Assembly: GCA_910579335.1 (NCBI GenBank)
Contig: CAJTUQ010000031.1
Location: 11,607 to 26,815, forward strand
DNA from: an uncultured Dorea sp.
GTDB taxonomy: Bacteria > Bacillota > Clostridia > Lachnospirales > Lachnospiraceae
DNA length: 15,209 nucleotides
Reading direction: 5' to 3'
Below are positions 12,511 to 15,209 of the stretch, piece by piece. Under the pieces are notes generated by a model that had not been told where the DNA came from, ran no database searches, and saw nothing but the letters and a program-made list of their open reading frames with translations. Position numbers and translations under genes: made by a program. Position 1 is the stretch's first letter. Each line of letters opens with the position of its first letter.

Positions 12511-14154
12511 ATGAAGCAGACATATGTAATAGGTGTGGATTATGGAAGTGATTCTGTTCGGGCGGTGATTGTAGAAGCCCTGACAGGACGTCAGATATCT
12601 CAGGGAACGGCGGATTATCCGCGCTGGAAAAAGGGATGGTACACACATCCGGAGGAAATGATTTTTCGTCAGCATCCCCTGGATTATCTGGAGGCTTTGG
12701 AAAAAAGCATAAAAGAAGCTCTTGCAGAGCTGCCGGAGAGTGTAAAAGGCCGGATTGTGGGCATCAGCGTTGCTGCTACCGGCTCAACACCGGCGCCTGT
12801 AAACCGCGAAGGGACGCCGCTCGCTTTACTGGACGGATTTCGGGAGAATGAAAATGCAATGTTCTATTTATGGAAGGATCATTCGGCTGTTTTGGAAGCA
12901 ATAGAACTGAATCATATTTTTTCCGCAGGAACGGAAATTGATTATACGAAGTATCAGGGTACATACAGTGCAGAATGGTATTGGGCCAAAATACTGCATG
13001 GCATCAGAAAAGATCCGGCGGTAAGGGAAGCGGCGTACACATGGGTGGAACATTGCGATTGGATTGTGGGTGTTCTTTGCGGAAACAGGAATCCGGAAAC
13101 GTTGCTTCGCAGTGCGTGCGCCGCAGGTCATAAAGCTTTATGGCACAGCGAATGGAACGGCCTGCCTGAAAGAGCGTGCCTGGAAATGGCAGACCCTTAT
13201 CTTTGCAAGATAGCGGAAAGGTACAAAGCGACACCAAAGGCCGGCGGTACTGCGGCAGGGCCTTTAACAACAGAATGGTGTGAAAAACTTGGGCTTTTGT
13301 CAGGCGTAATGGTTTCAGCCGGCTCCTTTGACGCACATGCAGGAGCGGTCGGCGCAGGAATCCGCCCCAAAACACTGGTATGTACTTTGGGAACCTCTGC
13401 TGCGGACATGCTGATTGCAAAACCGGAAACGTTAGAAGGAGCAGACATTACGAATTACTGCGGCCAGGCGGAAAACTCTATTGTAGACGGGTATATAGGT
13501 ATTGAAACCGGCCAGGCAGCATTCGGAGATACTTTTGCATGGTTCCGGGAATTATTACTGTGGCCGGTCAGACAGTTCAAATCCTCTCTGTATGAAGATG
13601 AAGACGGCCGCCATTCTCTCTGTGATGAATTAGAAAGACATCTGTTTTCAGCGCTTGAGGAAGCGGCAGAAGCACTGCCGTGGAATTTGTTTCCGGTTTC
13701 GTCAGACTGGTTTAACGGCAGGCGCTATCCCGATGCAGATGATTTTCAGAAAGCTGCGATAAATGGCTTAATATTGGGTACTACGGCGCCGGAGATTTAT
13801 CGTTCTTTAGTATTAGGGACTCTTTGCGGGCTAAAGCGGATTATAGACGGTCTTGAAGCGTCCGGATTAGAAATTGAACAGATTGCGGCAATTGGAGGGA
13901 TTTCTAAGAAATCAGGCTATATTATGCAGACAATGGCCGATTTGCTTGAAAAGAAGGTTGCCATACTTGATACGGACCAGACTTGTGCATTAGGAGCCGC
14001 AATTTATGCGGCGGTCGGCGCCGGAGAATACGAAGATGTCGAGACTGCTATGCGGCATATGGCGGCAAAGAAAATACGTGAATATGTTCCGCAAAAGGAA
14101 AATGCTCTGCGATACTTGGAATATTACAAGGAATATTGTAAAATGGCGGAGTGA
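12511..14154 (+). CDS. FGGY carbohydrate kinase, ribulokinase (AraB) family
   Basis: ATP-dependent sugar or polyol kinase of 547 residues, the usual ribulokinase length. The N-terminal FGGY domain has GVDYGSDSVRAVI (8-20) and VAATGSTPAPV. Ribulokinase-type blocks follow: LWKDHSA (120-126), CAAGHKALW (203-211) and SEWNGLP (213-219). The catalytic Asp is D274 in GSFDAHAGAVGAG, then TLGTSAADM, SDWFNGRRYPDAD and the late IAAIGGISKKS. No arabinose isomerase or ribulose-phosphate epimerase gene is adjacent, and the operon has an amino-acid rather than a sugar transporter. The true substrate may therefore not be L-ribulose. AGAGGA at 12495-12500 lies 10 bases before the ATG. Family membership is sure, the substrate is not. 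Confidence 0.9.
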   Translation: MKQTYVIGVDYGSDSVRAVIVEALTGRQISQGTADYPRWKKGWYTHPEEMIFRQHPLDYLEALEKSIKEALAELPESVKGRIVGISVAATGSTPAPVNREGTPLALLDGFRENENAMFYLWKDHSAVLEAIELNHIFSAGTEIDYTKYQGTYSAEWYWAKILHGIRKDPAVREAAYTWVEHCDWIVGVLCGNRNPETLLRSACAAGHKALWHSEWNGLPERACLEMADPYLCKIAERYKATPKAGGTAAGPLTTEWCEKLGLLSGVMVSAGSFDAHAGAVGAGIRPKTLVCTLGTSAADMLIAKPETLEGADITNYCGQAENSIVDGYIGIETGQAAFGDTFAWFRELLLWPVRQFKSSLYEDEDGRHSLCDELERHLFSALEEAAEALPWNLFPVSSDWFNGRRYPDADDFQKAAINGLILGTTAPEIYRSLVLGTLCGLKRIIDGLEASGLEIEQIAAIGGISKKSGYIMQTMADLLEKKVAILDTDQTCALGAAIYAAVGAGEYEDVETAMRHMAAKKIREYVPQKENALRYLEYYKEYCKMAE

Positions 14155-14211
14155 TGATATATGAAAAAATCCGGAAAAGAATCATATAAAAACCGAAAGG
14201 AGAGACGGATT

Positions 14212-14973
14212 ATGGATCCAGTAGCGGTCAGAGGGGTAAAAATCGGGGAAGGCATCCCGAAAATCTGTGTACCGATCGTAGGAAGAACAAGGGAAGAAAT
14301 CTTAGAGTCCGGAAAGAATATCAGTACTGTCGGCGCAGATATTGTCGAGTGGCGGGCGGATTGGTATGAGGACGCGGCTACCTTTGAAAGGGTGAAAGAG
14401 ACGGCAAGACAGCTTCGGGACGTGCTTGGCGGGATTCCGGTTTTGTTTACGTTCCGTACGGCCGGCGAGGGCGGCGAGAGGGCGCTTGAAAAGGATGTTT
14501 ACATAGAGCTGAACCAAAAAGCGGCGAAGAGCGGATATATTGATATGGTGGACGTAGAAGCTCTTGCCGGAGATGAAGCAGTAACAGCGGTTATTAAAGC
14601 GGCTCATGAGTGCGGGGTAAAGGTAGTGGTATCCAACCATGATTTCCAAAAGACGCCTGAAAAGGAGGAAATCGTATCAAGGCTTCGAAGGATGCAGGAG
14701 TTGGGGGCGGACATTCCGAAAATCGCAGTGATGCCTCAGAATAGAAAAGATGTTTTGACCCTTCTTGCGGCGACAGAGGAGATGTATTCTAAATATGCGG
14801 ACCGGCCGATTATCACGATGTCTATGGCAGGTACGGGTGTAATCAGCAGGCTGTGCGGAGAGGTGTTCGGCTCAGCCCTTACCTTTGGAGCGGCGGGAAA
14901 AGCATCCGCACCGGGGCAGATGGAAGTAGAGAATCTAAAGAAGGTGTTAAGTCTTCTGCATGAAAGCTTGTAA
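14212..14973 (+). CDS. aroD: Type I 3-dehydroquinate dehydratase
   Basis: Schiff-base enzyme that dehydrates 3-dehydroquinate to 3-dehydroshikimate, in aromatic amino-acid synthesis or quinate breakdown. From ATG 14212 the protein has 253 residues, and every active-site residue falls on the Salmonella/E. coli number: E46 and R48 (VEWRAD), R82 (FTFRT), H143 (SNHDF), K170 (PKIAVMPQ, the Schiff-base lysine), R213 (VISR), S232 and Q236 (KASAPGQ). This, and AAAGGAGAG at 14196-14204, support this start over an ATG at 14161. It lies 57 bases after the kinase with no convincing promoter or terminator between, so it probably shares its transcript. No other aro gene is visible. Whether its role here is biosynthetic or catabolic is open. 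Confidence 0.95.
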   Translation: MDPVAVRGVKIGEGIPKICVPIVGRTREEILESGKNISTVGADIVEWRADWYEDAATFERVKETARQLRDVLGGIPVLFTFRTAGEGGERALEKDVYIELNQKAAKSGYIDMVDVEALAGDEAVTAVIKAAHECGVKVVVSNHDFQKTPEKEEIVSRLRRMQELGADIPKIAVMPQNRKDVLTLLAATEEMYSKYADRPIITMSMAGTGVISRLCGEVFGSALTFGAAGKASAPGQMEVENLKKVLSLLHESL

Positions 14974-15027
14974 GACTTCATGCGAAGGATGTAGAGATAT
15001 AAAAAATGTTTTTGGAAAAGTAAAAGG

Positions 15028-15063
15028 CCGGTACACGGGGAAGAAAAATTTTGCGTGTACCGG
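15028..15063. terminator. Hairpin terminator between convergent genes
   Basis: CCGGTACACG (15028-15037) pairs perfectly with CGTGTACCGG (15054-15063), 10 base pairs around a 16-base AT-rich loop. On the minus strand it is followed by CCTTTTA, a short T-run that suits the GNAT gene. On the plus strand the following GTTGCTTTCTCT is a weaker tail for aroD. It is likely to serve both. Confidence 0.75.
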
Positions 15064-15094
15064 TCGTTGCTTTCTCTGATATTGGGGGCTCTTA

Positions 15095-15209
15095 TTAAAG
15101 ATACAGATTCATCAAATCAAAATTGACATATTCTCCGTTTATTTTGAGAAAGCCTTTGAAATGCCCGATTTTTTCAAAACCGAATCTTTTATATAGTTCG
15201 ATTGCTCTT
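15095..15209 (-). CDS. GNAT-family N-acetyltransferase, C-terminal end (partial)
   Basis: The minus strand from the window edge reads 37 codons to TAA at 15097-15095, followed by a second TAA. The peptide begins RAIELYKRFGFEKIG and ends VNFDLMNLYL, the classic C-terminal part of a GNAT acetyltransferase, where the AxxLYxxxGF helix and the following strand form part of the acetyl-CoA fold. The start and the first three-quarters of the protein lie beyond the window. The substrate cannot be told. The gene converges on aroD, with a shared hairpin between them. Confidence 0.8.
   Translation of the reverse strand, partial: RAIELYKRFGFEKIGHFKGFLKINGEYVNFDLMNLYL

Noticed and set aside
14958..14983. 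Inverted repeat GCATGAA/TTCATGC across the aroD stop codon.
   Set aside because: It is only 7 base pairs with a 12-base loop and no T-run, so there is no support for a terminator or regulatory role.
1..15209. CRISPR arrays, tRNA or rRNA genes, insertion sequences, attachment sites.
   Set aside because: No spaced direct repeats, transposase or integrase motifs, or tRNA-like folds were noticed on reading. A computed repeat and tRNA scan was not available.

Overview
The window looks like chromosome from a spore-forming, anaerobic, low-to-mid GC Firmicute, most likely a clostridium of the Lachnospiraceae type. This is inferred from strong AGGAGG ribosome sites, sigma-A promoters, a PdaB-type sporulation deacetylase, a TM1266-type iron-hydrogenase regulator, a Bacillus-type glutamine synthetase paired with an ANTAR regulator, lysine synthesis through DapL, and a PrdA-like fragment. 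No rRNA, tRNA, CRISPR array, insertion sequence or phage gene was seen.

Layout. (1) Positions 4-1052 hold a PdaB-like deacetylase and a TM1266-family small regulator, closed by a hairpin terminator. (2) On the minus strand at 1132-1776 is a PduL phosphotransacylase with its own promoter, divergent from a 75-residue membrane protein (1943-2170). (3) At 2253-6328 run glnA, an ANTAR antiterminator gene, dapF and dapL, all on the plus strand with short gaps. The glnA leader carries a terminator whose 5' arm can instead fold into a hairpin with the A1/G4 hexaloop of ANTAR targets, so the ANTAR protein encoded just downstream of glnA probably controls it by antitermination. (4) At 6440-6844 is a single-gene unit with its own promoter and terminator. 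It encodes a 134-residue protein resembling only the N-terminus of D-proline reductase PrdA. (5) At 7060-8235 is an M24-fold (creatinase/aminopeptidase) enzyme with a perfect consensus promoter but a degraded metal site. (6) At 8334-14973 is a probable operon: ROK repressor, amino-acid-type ABC transporter (binding protein, permease, ATPase, second permease), ribulokinase-family kinase, and type I 3-dehydroquinate dehydratase (aroD). (7) After a hairpin shared by convergent genes, the last 115 bases hold the C-terminal end of a minus-strand GNAT acetyltransferase.

How the genes work together. GlnA and the ANTAR protein form a nitrogen-assimilation module, followed by the last two steps to meso-diaminopimelate (DapL then DapF) for lysine and cell wall. 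The second half looks like an uptake and catabolic system that combines an amino-acid transporter with a sugar-type kinase and a sugar-type regulator. The substrate is unknown. A compound with both an amino-acid-like and a sugar- or polyol-like part is a reasonable but unproven guess.

Limits: all homology calls are from motif recognition and memory, with no database search. Several start codons were moved downstream from the longest reading frame because of ribosome-site spacing, and the reason is given in each case.
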